This document shows, piece by piece, positions 1 through 7,245 of a DNA stretch of 22,727 nucleotides. Origin of the DNA: Lentisphaeria bacterium UBA1724 (GTDB lineage: Bacteria > Verrucomicrobiota > Lentisphaeria > Oligosphaerales > Oligosphaeraceae); contig DCIO01000013.1 in assembly GCA_002315885.1 (NCBI GenBank), forward strand, positions 6,596 through 29,322, given 5' to 3'. The notes beneath the pieces are model-generated. The model had not been told where the DNA came from. It ran no database searches and was given only the letters and a program-made list of their open reading frames with translations. The translations under genes and the position numbers were made by a program. The number at the start of each line of letters is the position of its first letter. Position 1 is the stretch's first letter.

Positions 1-65
1 TCCCCAGCCCTACAGTACCAGCTTCCTTCTTCTCGACCGTTTGTGCGGGAGGGGGAACTCGGCAT
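1..65. other. Left edge, no gene identified
   Basis: I see no supported gene in these bases. They lie beyond the tRNA terminator in the minus direction. On the minus strand there is an AGAAGAAGGA purine run, but no ATG follows it inside the window, so the start of a next gene cannot be shown. Confidence 0.4.
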
Positions 66-103
66 AAAAAAAGCCCAAGGGTAGCGTTTGCGACCTTTGA
101 GCT
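66..103 (-). terminator. Rho-independent terminator of tRNA-Leu
   Basis: On the minus strand, starting 17 nt after the tRNA CCA end, AGCTCAA pairs with TTGGGCT (one T-G wobble). After one mismatch the stem extends with GGT/ACC, and it is followed directly by seven T (66-72). Hairpin plus T-run immediately downstream of a tRNA is a classic intrinsic terminator. Confidence 0.8.
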
Positions 104-120
104 GATTTTACGTAGGAAAT

Positions 121-207
121 TGGTACCGGAGGTGGGAATTGAACCCACAAGGTATTACTACCGCCAGATTTTGAGTCTAGTGCGTCTGCCGATTCCGCCA
201 CTCCGGC
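121..207 (-). tRNA. tRNA-Leu (anticodon CAA)
   Basis: The minus strand folds as a class II tRNA of 87 nt including an encoded CCA. The acceptor stem is GCCGGAG/CTCCGGT (first pair G-T wobble) with discriminator A. The anticodon stem CTAGA/TCTGG encloses loop CTCAAAA, which gives anticodon CAA for leucine UUG codons. The T arm GTGGG-TTCAATT-CCCAC is perfect. The long variable arm between anticodon and T stems is expected for tRNA-Leu. It has its own promoter and terminator and so looks monocistronic. Confidence 0.96.
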
Positions 208-230
208 TTTAGGAATTGGGAACTGTTTAT

Positions 231-258
231 ACTATATCGTAAGTAGGGAGAATTTCAA
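231..258 (-). promoter_or_regulatory. Sigma-70-type promoter of tRNA-Leu
   Basis: On the minus strand TTGAAA (253-258) and TATAGT (231-236) are separated by 16 nt, each one base off consensus. The -10 ends 23 nt before the first tRNA base, leaving a short leader for RNase P to remove. Confidence 0.7.
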
Positions 259-292
259 GGGTAATTCGGAATTTCGTCGGGTAGAATTACCC
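259..292 (-). terminator. Inverted repeat downstream of the AsmA-like gene, possible terminator
   Basis: GGGTAATTC (259-267) and GAATTACCC (284-292) are perfect 9-bp arms around a 16-nt loop. The repeat lies 30 nt after the stop of the AsmA-like gene, in the right place to end that transcript. In the minus direction it is followed only by TTGAAATT, not a clean T-run, so intrinsic termination is uncertain. It abuts the -35 element of the tRNA promoter (253-258). Confidence 0.45.
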
Positions 293-322
293 CTGTTTTC
301 GTCATTGTCTGCGATGGAGGTA

Positions 323-3300
323 TCAGAAGATTTTGCTGAAGGGTGTTTGGATGTTCCACTGTGGGTCATTGAGTTCGCCTGTGAGTCTGGCATCGAATGC
401 CCACGCGATGGGTCTGAGTACCAATGAGACCAGGCTGACGGATTTCATGAGTTCTCCGGAGAATAGGAAATCGAGTCCGTTGGTCTTGAGGTCGTACTCA
501 CCAGAGCCCTTGAGTGCGATGATTGAGCCGTCGGTTTTGATGTTCTTGAAACGGATTGTGGTTCCCAGGCAATCGAAGTGTGTATCGAGTTTTGTGATTT
601 GTCCCAGCGAGGCGATTTTATCCTTCGAGAAGAATTGGAAAGAGCCATTTGCGAGGATGATACCCAGGGTATGGAATGTGGGGAATCTCCAGAGGTCCGC
701 GCCAGTGATGTGTGCTTCGCCGGTGCCTTCCAGGTGGAAGGGTGCATTCGCCCAATTTTTCAGGAAGGTGAAATGTCCCGCTATGTCGAGGGCGCCTGGG
801 ATTTCCTTCCCAGTGGCTTCTGGTGGGGGCGTTGCATCCGCATTCTTCCTGACCATCTGGACTAGCTTGGAAAGTGGCAGGCCTTTGGCCATGGCCAGCA
901 ATTCTCCCCGTCGTCGCGTGAAGCTATAACACCCCGTGGTGGCCAGGACGCCGCCATGGAATTCCGCCTCGGGGACATCCCAGCAGAAATCCTGGTCGGA
1001 GGCCTTCCAGGTGCCTTTGAAATTGTGGACGACGAAATTCCTGTATTTCAGGGATGGTGCTTCCATGGTTCCCTGCATTTCGAGGCTTAGGAAAATATCC
1101 TGTTTGAAGCGCCCGTCGCAGGTGAAATTGGCTTCGGGCGCCAGGTCAAAAGGGCGCAGGTCGTCCTCGATGGTGGAGAAGACATGCATCAGCAGTTCCA
1201 GAGTGCGGAGTCGTCCGCCCCGTTTTTCCAGATGGAAAGTCCCTCCCACGCCGGCCTCGATTTGGAGTGATGCGCTTCCCAGGAGCACATCTCCCTCGGT
1301 GCTTTCCTTGTCCGCGATTTTGACATTGTTGAAGGCGAGTTGTCCGTCGGGCAGTGAGACATCCAGATCGGTGGACATCTCTCGCAGTTCCATTCCATTG
1401 TAGGTGAAGTCTTTGGCTTCGACGGTGCCTCGCAGGTGGAAAGTCCAGACATCGTTATTGAATTCTCGGTATTCCAATGTCGAAGCGTGGATATGCGTGT
1501 CGGAGGTCTCGGACCAGGTGAAATCCTTCCAGATTTTGCTATAGACATCGATGGCGTCATCCGCGTAGATTAGTTTGGCAATTTGCATGGGATTGCCATC
1601 GACTTCCACATCGTTGAATTGGAGCCGCAGGGGATCGAATTGTAGTTGCAATCCGCAGGAGAGTCTGTCGGAAGAATTGTGGCAGTCTCCTTTGATGGAA
1701 TGGAAGCGGATTTGGTTTTCCGTGAGGGTAAGTGTGGTCTCCAGGAGAGTGAAATCCGTGTGGAGGAAGCGCATCTCGGGCATGGAGACCCTGGCTTCCA
1801 GGGACCACTTCCCCGTGGCATGGATGGGTGGGACATGGAATTCCGCAACGGCGGGTTTTTCGGGATTCATGCACTCGAAGAAATACATGGGGGAGTCTTT
1901 GCCCAGGTCCAGGGGGGCCTCCATGAGGACACCCAGCAATTCAGGATGAACGAGGCCATGTCCGTCATCGATACGGAAGTCCTTGTTTTCCCAAATGAAT
2001 TTTGCATTGGCGTCCAGAGCCATTTTGTCGTCCGTATGGACATCGGTATGGAGGTCCATGACGATGGGGGATTTATCCAGCATGTCTGGCAATTTTGCCT
2101 TTGCGTTCAGGGTGAATGCACCAGTCTGTTTGCTCGCCATGGATGCGCTGGCAGTAAGGTCGAGTTGTTTGTCGGTCAGTTGCAGTTCTGCCAGGAGGTC
2201 ATCCAGCGGGAAATTTGCCAGGACAGAGTGTTTTTGTTGGACGGCGACTTTTGCGTTCCACAGATGCCAATCCTGTAGTGGTGATGGATTGAGTGTCGCG
2301 GTGATGACCGCGTTGTCCAGTGCATTGAGTGGGGTATTTGGGGGAACCAGTTTCAGAGCGTGGAGGATGCCGCCCAGATTTGCGTTTCCTTCCAGTTTTC
2401 CCTGGAGAGTCTTTTCGGGCAATTCCAGTCTGACTTCGCCATTCAGGATGTTCTTTTGCGAGGAATCCACTTCAATGAGGAGATTTTCCAGCAGGACAAA
2501 TTTTTCGCTGTAGGTGAATTTCCCTGCGGCGCGTTTGACGGGGAGTTCTTCAATGAGGAGGTCCTTGCAATCAAAGGACATGACGGGTGAGATGGCTGCC
2601 AGGCTCCAGGGTGCCTTGGGGAGTTCGCCGTCGAATTGGATTGGCGTGGAGAACACGACGTATCTAGGCAGGAGGTTGGCGGGCGCGCTGATGAGTCGGA
2701 AGAGGTTTTCCGGCATGAGGTCCGCATGGAATTTCCCTTCGATGGTCTTTCCGCTTAGGTCCGCAGTGGCTTCCCCCGAGAGGGTCTCCGTGGCATTGAA
2801 TACGATGTGTAGTTCGGGGAATACGGCGACTTTGGAGGTGACGTGGAATTTCCCGTATGCCTTCAGCATGGGGCGTTCGTAGATTGCGGTGTCAGCGAGT
2901 CCTAGGGTTCCAATGAGAGTAAGAGAGCTAGGGGCAGCCAGTGAGCCGGAGAGTGAGGCCAGGATGTATGCGGAACTGGCGGGATGGGTGACGCTTCGGA
3001 TTTCACAGAGAAGCTTGTGGATATTCTCCATGAGTGGATAGTCGTAGATGTCAGCAGGTGCGGCGTTTTCCTGTGTGGGTGTGGAAATGGCGGTTGTATC
3101 ATCCTGGGACTTGAAGCCCTCGCCGTCCTCCTTTTCGGTGTTTTCGCCTTCCTTCTTGATACTGCTGAATTTCCAGTCGTTGGCATCCGTGAGATGGACT
3201 TCGCATTGGAGATCCACATCCAGGATTTTTGCATTGAGCTGTCCACTCAGTTTGCCATTTCCGTTGATTCTGGCGTTGATGTCGATGGATTCCAGAGTGA

Positions 3301-3697
3301 CTGTGTCTACCAGTTTCGGTCCTTCGGAGAAGAGGTCCAAACGCACATCCGCGTTGTCTACGAAGAGTTCTTTGGGGAGGATTTTTCCGCGCAGGAGTGG
3401 TGCGAGGCGGATATCTGCCTTGGCTTCGGGGATGGTGATGACCAGCAGTCCACCCTTTGTGGGGCGCTGGATGAGGAGGTCCTCGATGGCAAAGCCGGTG
3501 AGGAGCGACCCGCTGATATGTCCGACCTCGCAGGAACCGCCTTTGGGTGTGAGGGCTTTTGCCAGGGAACGGCTGACCCATTGTGGGTAGCCGAAGAGTG
3601 CAGGCGTCAAGAGAAGCAGCAATGGAATTGCCACACAGGCGAGGCACCAGAGGGAGATTGCCCTTCGTTTATTTTTGAGCCACTGGAGGAATTTCAT
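323..3697 (-). CDS. AsmA-like envelope protein (AsmA/TamB/YhdP superfamily)
   Basis: Product of 1124 residues. A basic N-terminus (KNKRR) and one hydrophobic segment (about residues 14-36) anchor it in the inner membrane, followed by a long, beta-rich periplasmic region made of repeated 'strand-LxG' stretches. The last 150 residues (GTGEAHITGADLWRFPT... to ...LTGELNDPQWNIQ) match the AsmA-like C-terminal region. Long members of this superfamily are thought to form periplasmic bridges that move phospholipids between the membranes; function here is inferred from family. A short acidic, low-complexity stretch (about residues 183-215) interrupts the fold. The ATG at 3697 starts 17 nt after the stop of the repeat-protein gene, with no clear Shine-Dalgarno sequence, so expression may depend on readthrough from upstream. 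It is the last gene of the co-directional run that begins with bamA. I cannot separate AsmA, TamB and YhdP type from sequence alone. Confidence 0.78.
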   Translation of the reverse strand: MKFLQWLKNKRRAISLWCLACVAIPLLLLLTPALFGYPQWVSRSLAKALTPKGGSCEVGHISGSLLTGFAIEDLLIQRPTKGGLLVITIPEAKADIRLAPLLRGKILPKELFVDNADVRLDLFSEGPKLVDTVTLESIDINARINGNGKLSGQLNAKILDVDLQCEVHLTDANDWKFSSIKKEGENTEKEDGEGFKSQDDTTAISTPTQENAAPADIYDYPLMENIHKLLCEIRSVTHPASSAYILASLSGSLAAPSSLTLIGTLGLADTAIYERPMLKAYGKFHVTSKVAVFPELHIVFNATETLSGEATADLSGKTIEGKFHADLMPENLFRLISAPANLLPRYVVFSTPIQFDGELPKAPWSLAAISPVMSFDCKDLLIEELPVKRAAGKFTYSEKFVLLENLLIEVDSSQKNILNGEVRLELPEKTLQGKLEGNANLGGILHALKLVPPNTPLNALDNAVITATLNPSPLQDWHLWNAKVAVQQKHSVLANFPLDDLLAELQLTDKQLDLTASASMASKQTGAFTLNAKAKLPDMLDKSPIVMDLHTDVHTDDKMALDANAKFIWENKDFRIDDGHGLVHPELLGVLMEAPLDLGKDSPMYFFECMNPEKPAVAEFHVPPIHATGKWSLEARVSMPEMRFLHTDFTLLETTLTLTENQIRFHSIKGDCHNSSDRLSCGLQLQFDPLRLQFNDVEVDGNPMQIAKLIYADDAIDVYSKIWKDFTWSETSDTHIHASTLEYREFNNDVWTFHLRGTVEAKDFTYNGMELREMSTDLDVSLPDGQLAFNNVKIADKESTEGDVLLGSASLQIEAGVGGTFHLEKRGGRLRTLELLMHVFSTIEDDLRPFDLAPEANFTCDGRFKQDIFLSLEMQGTMEAPSLKYRNFVVHNFKGTWKASDQDFCWDVPEAEFHGGVLATTGCYSFTRRRGELLAMAKGLPLSKLVQMVRKNADATPPPEATGKEIPGALDIAGHFTFLKNWANAPFHLEGTGEAHITGADLWRFPTFHTLGIILANGSFQFFSKDKIASLGQITKLDTHFDCLGTTIRFKNIKTDGSIIALKGSGEYDLKTNGLDFLFSGELMKSVSLVSLVLRPIAWAFDARLTGELNDPQWNIQTPFSKIF

Positions 3698-3714
3698 TTT
3701 CTTAGGGGGAGGAA

Positions 3715-4188
3715 TTATCGATTTTGCTGCATGAACCAGCCATCCTGGGAGGAAGAAGAGCCGCCGTTGGAACGGCCCTGGTTTCTTCCAGTGCCATCGT
3801 AGTATCGGGTATTTCCTGAGTTGTCCTTTGTGGAGCGTCCCTGGTTTCGTCCCTGTCCGTCGTAGTATCGTGTATTACCGCTGGAGTCTGTGGTGGCGCG
3901 TCCCTGATTTCGTCCCTGTCCGTCGTAGTATCGTGTATTACCGTTGGAGTCCGTGGTGGAGCGTCCCTGACTCCGTCCCTGTCCATCGTAGTATCGCGTA
4001 TTACCGTTGGAGTCCGTGGTGGAGCGTCCGGTGTATCGGCCACTTTCGTCGTAGTATCGTGTATTTCCGTTGCTGTCGGTTTCCGCTCGTCCCGTAGAAC
4101 GTCCATTTTTATCATAGTATCGGACGGTTTTTGCGGGGATGAGGATTGCCAGCAGACAGAGGAGGAATGCGATACGTGCGATCTTCAT
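3715..4188 (-). CDS. Secreted protein of 21-residue YYD/GR repeats
   Basis: Product of 157 residues. I chose the ATG at 4188 because AGAAGGA lies 8 nt upstream and the first 19 residues (MKIARIAFLLCLLAILIPA) are a good signal peptide; the frame is open further upstream, to 4242, but without these features. Residues 21-140 are almost entirely a 21-residue repeat, TRYYDGQGRxQGRSTTDSNGN, with six RYYD cores, followed by a short Ser/Gly/Gln tail (SNGGSSSSQDGWFMQQNR). The pattern recalls short beta-strand repeats such as YD/Rhs or beta-flower proteins, but I cannot assign a family. The product is probably periplasmic, surface-exposed or secreted, and positively charged through its many Arg. It sits between argD (34 nt) and the AsmA-like gene (17 nt) and may be co-transcribed with both. 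Function unknown. Confidence 0.75.
   Translation of the reverse strand: MKIARIAFLLCLLAILIPAKTVRYYDKNGRSTGRAETDSNGNTRYYDESGRYTGRSTTDSNGNTRYYDGQGRSQGRSTTDSNGNTRYYDGQGRNQGRATTDSSGNTRYYDGQGRNQGRSTKDNSGNTRYYDGTGRNQGRSNGGSSSSQDGWFMQQNR
3769..4128 (-). repeat. 63-bp tandem repeat array within the coding sequence
   Basis: The CGTAGTATCG-type core recurs at 3798, 3861, 3924, 3987, 4050 and 4113, exactly 63 bp apart, giving about 5.7 copies. Because 63 is a multiple of 3, changes in copy number keep the frame. The middle copies are nearly identical even at silent positions; the outer copies have drifted. This suggests recent expansion by slippage or recombination. Confidence 0.92.
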
Positions 4189-4222
4189 GGTCGTAGTCCT
4201 TCTGTTTTTTGGGGGTGATGGG

Positions 4223-5410
4223 TTACGGCAGTGCCTTATCAATGATGGCGATCGCCTCGTCGACTTCTTCTGTGGTGACCTTCAGGGATGGTAGGAGCCT
4301 CATGACGCCTTTTCCGGCGGTGAGGACCAGGAGGCCATTTTCGCGGCATTTCGCCACGGTGTCGGCCAGAGCCTCATCCAGCTGGATGCCGATGAGCAGT
4401 CCCATTCCGCGGATGTCCTTGATGGCGGGGTGTTTCTGCTGGAGTGCGCGGAGTTTCTGGAAGAGGTATTCGGATTGCTGGTTGGCGTTTGCCAGGACGC
4501 CCTCGGTTTCGAATGCCTCTATGACTGCCAGTCCTGCGGCGGTTGCCAGGGGTGTGCCTCCGAAGGTAGAGCCGTGTGTGAGACCGGGCTTATAGAGGTC
4601 CGCCAGGTCTTTGCGGAGTTGGAAGCAAGCCAGGGGGATGCCGTTTCCGATTGCCTTGGCGGTGGAGAAGCCGTCGGGTTTGATGCCGAAATGCTGGAAG
4701 GCGAAGAAGGTGCCCGTTCGTCCCATGCCGGTCTGGACTTCGTCAAAGAGCAGGAGCATTTCCTTTTCGTCGCAGAGTTGCCTGAGTCCGGTCATGAATT
4801 CCTGTGTAGCGGGGAATACACCGCCTTCAGCCTGGAGTGGTTCCAGGAGAATGGCGCAGGTCTTGGAGGTGACGGCGTCCTTGACTGCCTGGAGGTTGTT
4901 GTATTCCACGGTGGTGAAGCCAGGCATATCGGGTGCCATGCCGTTACGGAAGATGGGCTGTCCGGTGGCGGCCAGGGTAGCCAGAGTGCGTCCGTGGAAG
5001 GAGGTATGGAAGACGATGATGTCGGTCTTTTCACCATGCTGGGAACCCCAGAGACGTGCGGTCTTGATGAGGCCCTCGTTGGCTTCGGCGCCGGAGTTGG
5101 CGAAGAATACCTTTCCGCCGATGCCGTGTTCGGAGAGTTTCTTGGCCAGACGCGGACCATTGGCGTTGCAGAAGACGTTGGAGCAGTGCATCAGCGTGGC
5201 GGATTGCTCCTGGATGGCCTTGACGACGCCGGGATGGCAGTGCCCGAGGCTGCAGACGCTGATGCCTGTGGTGAAATCCAGATAGCGTTTGCCTTCGATG
5301 TCCCAAAGACGGGAGCCTTCTCCGCGGACCATGATGGGGGCGGAGAAGTTATAGGCAGGGACCATGTATTCGGCATATAGCGCGCGGAGTTCGTCTTGAT
5401 TCGGAGTCAT
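4223..5410 (-). CDS. argD: Acetylornithine aminotransferase (class III, PLP-dependent)
   Basis: Converts N-acetylglutamate semialdehyde and glutamate to N-acetylornithine and 2-oxoglutarate in arginine synthesis; cytoplasmic. The 395-residue length is typical. Visible motifs: TTGISVCSLGHCHP (about 47-60), SGAEANEGLIKTAR (106-119), FHGRT (138-142), LLEPLQAEGG (188-197), LLFDEVQTGMGRTG (220-233, with the PLP-binding Asp223), the Schiff-base lysine in STAKAIGNG (Lys252) and HGSTFGGTPLA (279-289). I start at the ATG at 5410; a TTG at 5422 would add four residues. The upstream sequence is made of AATTGAG-type heptamers and has no strong Shine-Dalgarno. The gene follows fabI by 35 bp and no other arginine gene is nearby. 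Related class III transaminases (ornithine, succinylornithine, GABA) remain possible; the overall motif set fits ArgD best. Confidence 0.87.
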   Translation of the reverse strand: MTPNQDELRALYAEYMVPAYNFSAPIMVRGEGSRLWDIEGKRYLDFTTGISVCSLGHCHPGVVKAIQEQSATLMHCSNVFCNANGPRLAKKLSEHGIGGKVFFANSGAEANEGLIKTARLWGSQHGEKTDIIVFHTSFHGRTLATLAATGQPIFRNGMAPDMPGFTTVEYNNLQAVKDAVTSKTCAILLEPLQAEGGVFPATQEFMTGLRQLCDEKEMLLLFDEVQTGMGRTGTFFAFQHFGIKPDGFSTAKAIGNGIPLACFQLRKDLADLYKPGLTHGSTFGGTPLATAAGLAVIEAFETEGVLANANQQSEYLFQKLRALQQKHPAIKDIRGMGLLIGIQLDEALADTVAKCRENGLLVLTAGKGVMRLLPSLKVTTEEVDEAIAIIDKALP

Positions 5411-5413
5411 AAC

Positions 5414-5438
5414 AATTCTCAATTCTCAATTCTCAATT
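5414..5438. repeat. AATTCTC heptamer tandem repeat
   Basis: Three perfect AATTCTC copies (5414-5420, 5421-5427, 5428-5434) followed by a partial AATT fill the 35-bp gap between fabI and argD and form most of the argD leader. Confidence 0.9.
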
Positions 5439-5445
5439 TTGGTAT

Positions 5446-6252
5446 TCAATTCGCATCCGGGTGGATGATGGATTGGTCGAAGTAGTTGCAGGACATACCT
5501 GCATCGACGACGAGGGTCTGGGCGTTGATGCCGCTGGAGCGGTTGCTCAGTAGGAATGCCACCACGTTAGCGGCCTCGGCGGTTTCCAGCGCCTGGTGCC
5601 GCAGGGTTGCCTTTTCCGCGAAGAAGTATGCGTCCACATAGCCAGGGATGCCTGCGGAGGCGCTGGTCTTGAGGGGGCTGGCGCCTACGGCATTGACGCG
5701 GATGCGTGGCGAGACGGTGGCGGTGAGGGATTTTGCCAGGAAGACTACGCTGGCATCCAGAGCGGCCTTCACGGGCCCCATGTAGCCGTAGCTCTCGGCG
5801 GCCATCTTCGTGGTGGAGATGGACATGGTGACGATGGAAGCTTCTGGCGAGAGCATCTCCTTCAAGGCATTGCAGACATTCATCAGGGAGTAGCAGGAGA
5901 TGTCCATCGCCTGGAGGAAGTCGTTTTTCTTGACTTGATGGAAGGGCTTGATGCCTTCGGAGTAGTTTGCGAAGGCAATGGAGTGTAGGATGCCATCCAG
6001 ATGGTCGGTGAATTTCCCCACGTTTTCCGGCAGTTTCTGGATATCCAGGTCATCTTCCACATTGCAGACGAAGGCAGGCGCTTCCTCGCCGATGAGCGGG
6101 CGGTTCTTTTCCAAAAGCTCCGCATCCTTGAAGATGTAGATGAGCTTCGCCCCTGCTTCCAGGAGGACTTTCGCCGTATTCCAGGCGATGCTCCTGCGGT
6201 TGGCAACGCCTAGCACCAGAAGCTGTTTGTCTTGGAGGTTGAGAAAATCCAT
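5446..6252 (-). CDS. fabI: Enoyl-[acyl-carrier-protein] reductase (SDR family, FabI type)
   Basis: Last step of each fatty-acid elongation cycle: reduces trans-2-enoyl-ACP with NAD(P)H. The product is 268 residues from the ATG at 6252, close to the E. coli enzyme (262). The nucleotide-binding motif is the FabI version, LGVANRRSIAWNTAKVL (14-30), and HSIAFA (90-95) and DISCYSLMNV (117-126) match the FabI core. The catalytic pair is Tyr155-x6-Lys162 in SYGYMGPVKAAL. RIRVNAVGASPLKT (183-196) is the substrate-loop region. Aligned without gaps to E. coli FabI, the second active-site Tyr (Tyr146) is Ile145 here. A TTG at 6270 would give six more residues. Neither start has a convincing Shine-Dalgarno, so the start is uncertain by that much. 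It sits just downstream of a 49-bp duplication and 35 bp before argD. Another SDR enzyme is possible but less likely given the SIA motif. Confidence 0.85.
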   Translation of the reverse strand: MDFLNLQDKQLLVLGVANRRSIAWNTAKVLLEAGAKLIYIFKDAELLEKNRPLIGEEAPAFVCNVEDDLDIQKLPENVGKFTDHLDGILHSIAFANYSEGIKPFHQVKKNDFLQAMDISCYSLMNVCNALKEMLSPEASIVTMSISTTKMAAESYGYMGPVKAALDASVVFLAKSLTATVSPRIRVNAVGASPLKTSASAGIPGYVDAYFFAEKATLRHQALETAEAANVVAFLLSNRSSGINAQTLVVDAGMSCNYFDQSIIHPDAN

Positions 6253-6270
6253 CTGCTGAACTGAAACCAA

Positions 6271-6375
6271 GGGAAGGTATTAGGCCCTTCTGTCCTGTGT
6301 GAGCCCTTTCGGGCGAAGAGCCGCGCGGGAAGGTATTAGGCCCTTCTGTCCTGTGTGAGCCCTTTAGGGCGAAGA
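6271..6375. repeat. 49-bp direct duplication with small hairpin
   Basis: GGGAAGGTATTAGGCCCTTC... runs 6271-6319 and again 6327-6375, differing at one base (C at 6310, A at 6366), with spacer GCCGCGC between. Each copy carries GCCC-TTTC-GGGC or GCCC-TTTA-GGGC; the only difference lies in the loop, so the stem is kept. It fills most of the 126-bp gap between the kinase/BON gene and fabI. Confidence 0.92.
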
Positions 6376-6378
6376 AAG

Positions 6379-7215
6379 TTACACCCTTGGGGTAGGGGAT
6401 TGTGCGATTTCGATGGAGACGCGGATTTTATTTGTCACGCTGGCGACGCCAGGGACAGTCGCGGCGGCGTCTGCTGCTTGTCTTGCGGCGGCGGGGGTCG
6501 TGGTAGCGCCCAGGAGGGTGACTGCGCCATTGTCGTCAGCCTGGACGTCCAGGAAGGCGAAGGAGAGTTTCTGTTCGACCAGAAGTACTGTGGAGACCCG
6601 TTGTTCCAGGAGACGCACATCAATGAGTTTCTTGGAAAGTGCCTCGTTTTCCGGGGTGGCGCAACGCTGCACCTGCGAGGCCAGCAGCTCCACCAAGTCG
6701 TCTTCCGTCAGGCGTTGGGTATTGACAACCAGGTCGTAGAGTGATGCATCATCCCATTCCGCATTGAAATGGAAATGGCAGAAACCCGCGCGGTCGGCAT
6801 CGCATTTGTGGACGACGCGGTTTGCGGTTTCCTCGTCAAAGCCGTATTCCTGCTGGATGTTCTTGATGCGGATGTCCTCGGGTGCCACCAGTCGGACGCG
6901 CAGGCAGCTGGGGATGTCCTCCAGCATCAGGTGTGCGCCGCGGCCTAGCACGACCACATTGCCCTCCTTTGCGGCCTGGAGCATTGCAGTTTTCAGGTAG
7001 AGGAGGTATACATCCTGGTCAGGGGAGAAGGAGGAGAAGAAGCCGGGCTTGCGTTCGTCGTAGCGCTGGAAGAGCTTGGCTTTCATCCCCGCGTCCGTCA
7101 GTCGTTTTTCCAGTTCATCCTTGGTCAGGAGGACGGCATTCAGTCGTTCTGCCAGACGTGCGCTTGCGGCGCGTGTCCAGGCACCGTGTTCTCGTGCGAT
7201 CGTGATGATGGACAT
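6379..7215 (-). CDS. Cytidylate kinase-like protein fused to a BON domain
   Basis: Product of 278 residues. Residues 1-185 resemble the cytidylate-kinase-like family: MSIITIAREHG at the start, VVVLGRGAHLML (87-98), RVRLVAPEDIRIKNI (106-120) with the Arg-rich lid, and a helical end. Residues about 195-270 look like a BON domain: FLDVQADDNGAVTLLGATTT then VPGVASVTNKIRV, with its typical 'gly-val...val-xx-v' ending. The phosphate loop, normally GSGGR, reads HGAWTRAAS (10-18), so true nucleotide kinase activity is doubtful. The start is well supported: AGGAG lies 9 nt before the ATG at 7215. It begins 30 nt after the stop of the transglutaminase-like gene, so it is probably in the same transcript. 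BON domains usually bind phospholipid or act in periplasmic or envelope proteins, yet no signal peptide is visible; the product should be cytoplasmic. Confidence 0.72.
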   Translation of the reverse strand: MSIITIAREHGAWTRAASARLAERLNAVLLTKDELEKRLTDAGMKAKLFQRYDERKPGFFSSFSPDQDVYLLYLKTAMLQAAKEGNVVVLGRGAHLMLEDIPSCLRVRLVAPEDIRIKNIQQEYGFDEETANRVVHKCDADRAGFCHFHFNAEWDDASLYDLVVNTQRLTEDDLVELLASQVQRCATPENEALSKKLIDVRLLEQRVSTVLLVEQKLSFAFLDVQADDNGAVTLLGATTTPAAARQAADAAATVPGVASVTNKIRVSIEIAQSPTPRV

Positions 7216-7245
7216 GTATGGATTCTCCTGTGTTATGTTGGGTCT

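Noticed and set aside
3702..4115. Second repetitive frame (RDAPPRTPTVIHDTT repeats) on the minus strand
   Set aside because: A 63-bp repeat is periodic in every frame. This frame has no signal peptide or ribosome site, whereas the YYD/GR frame has both.
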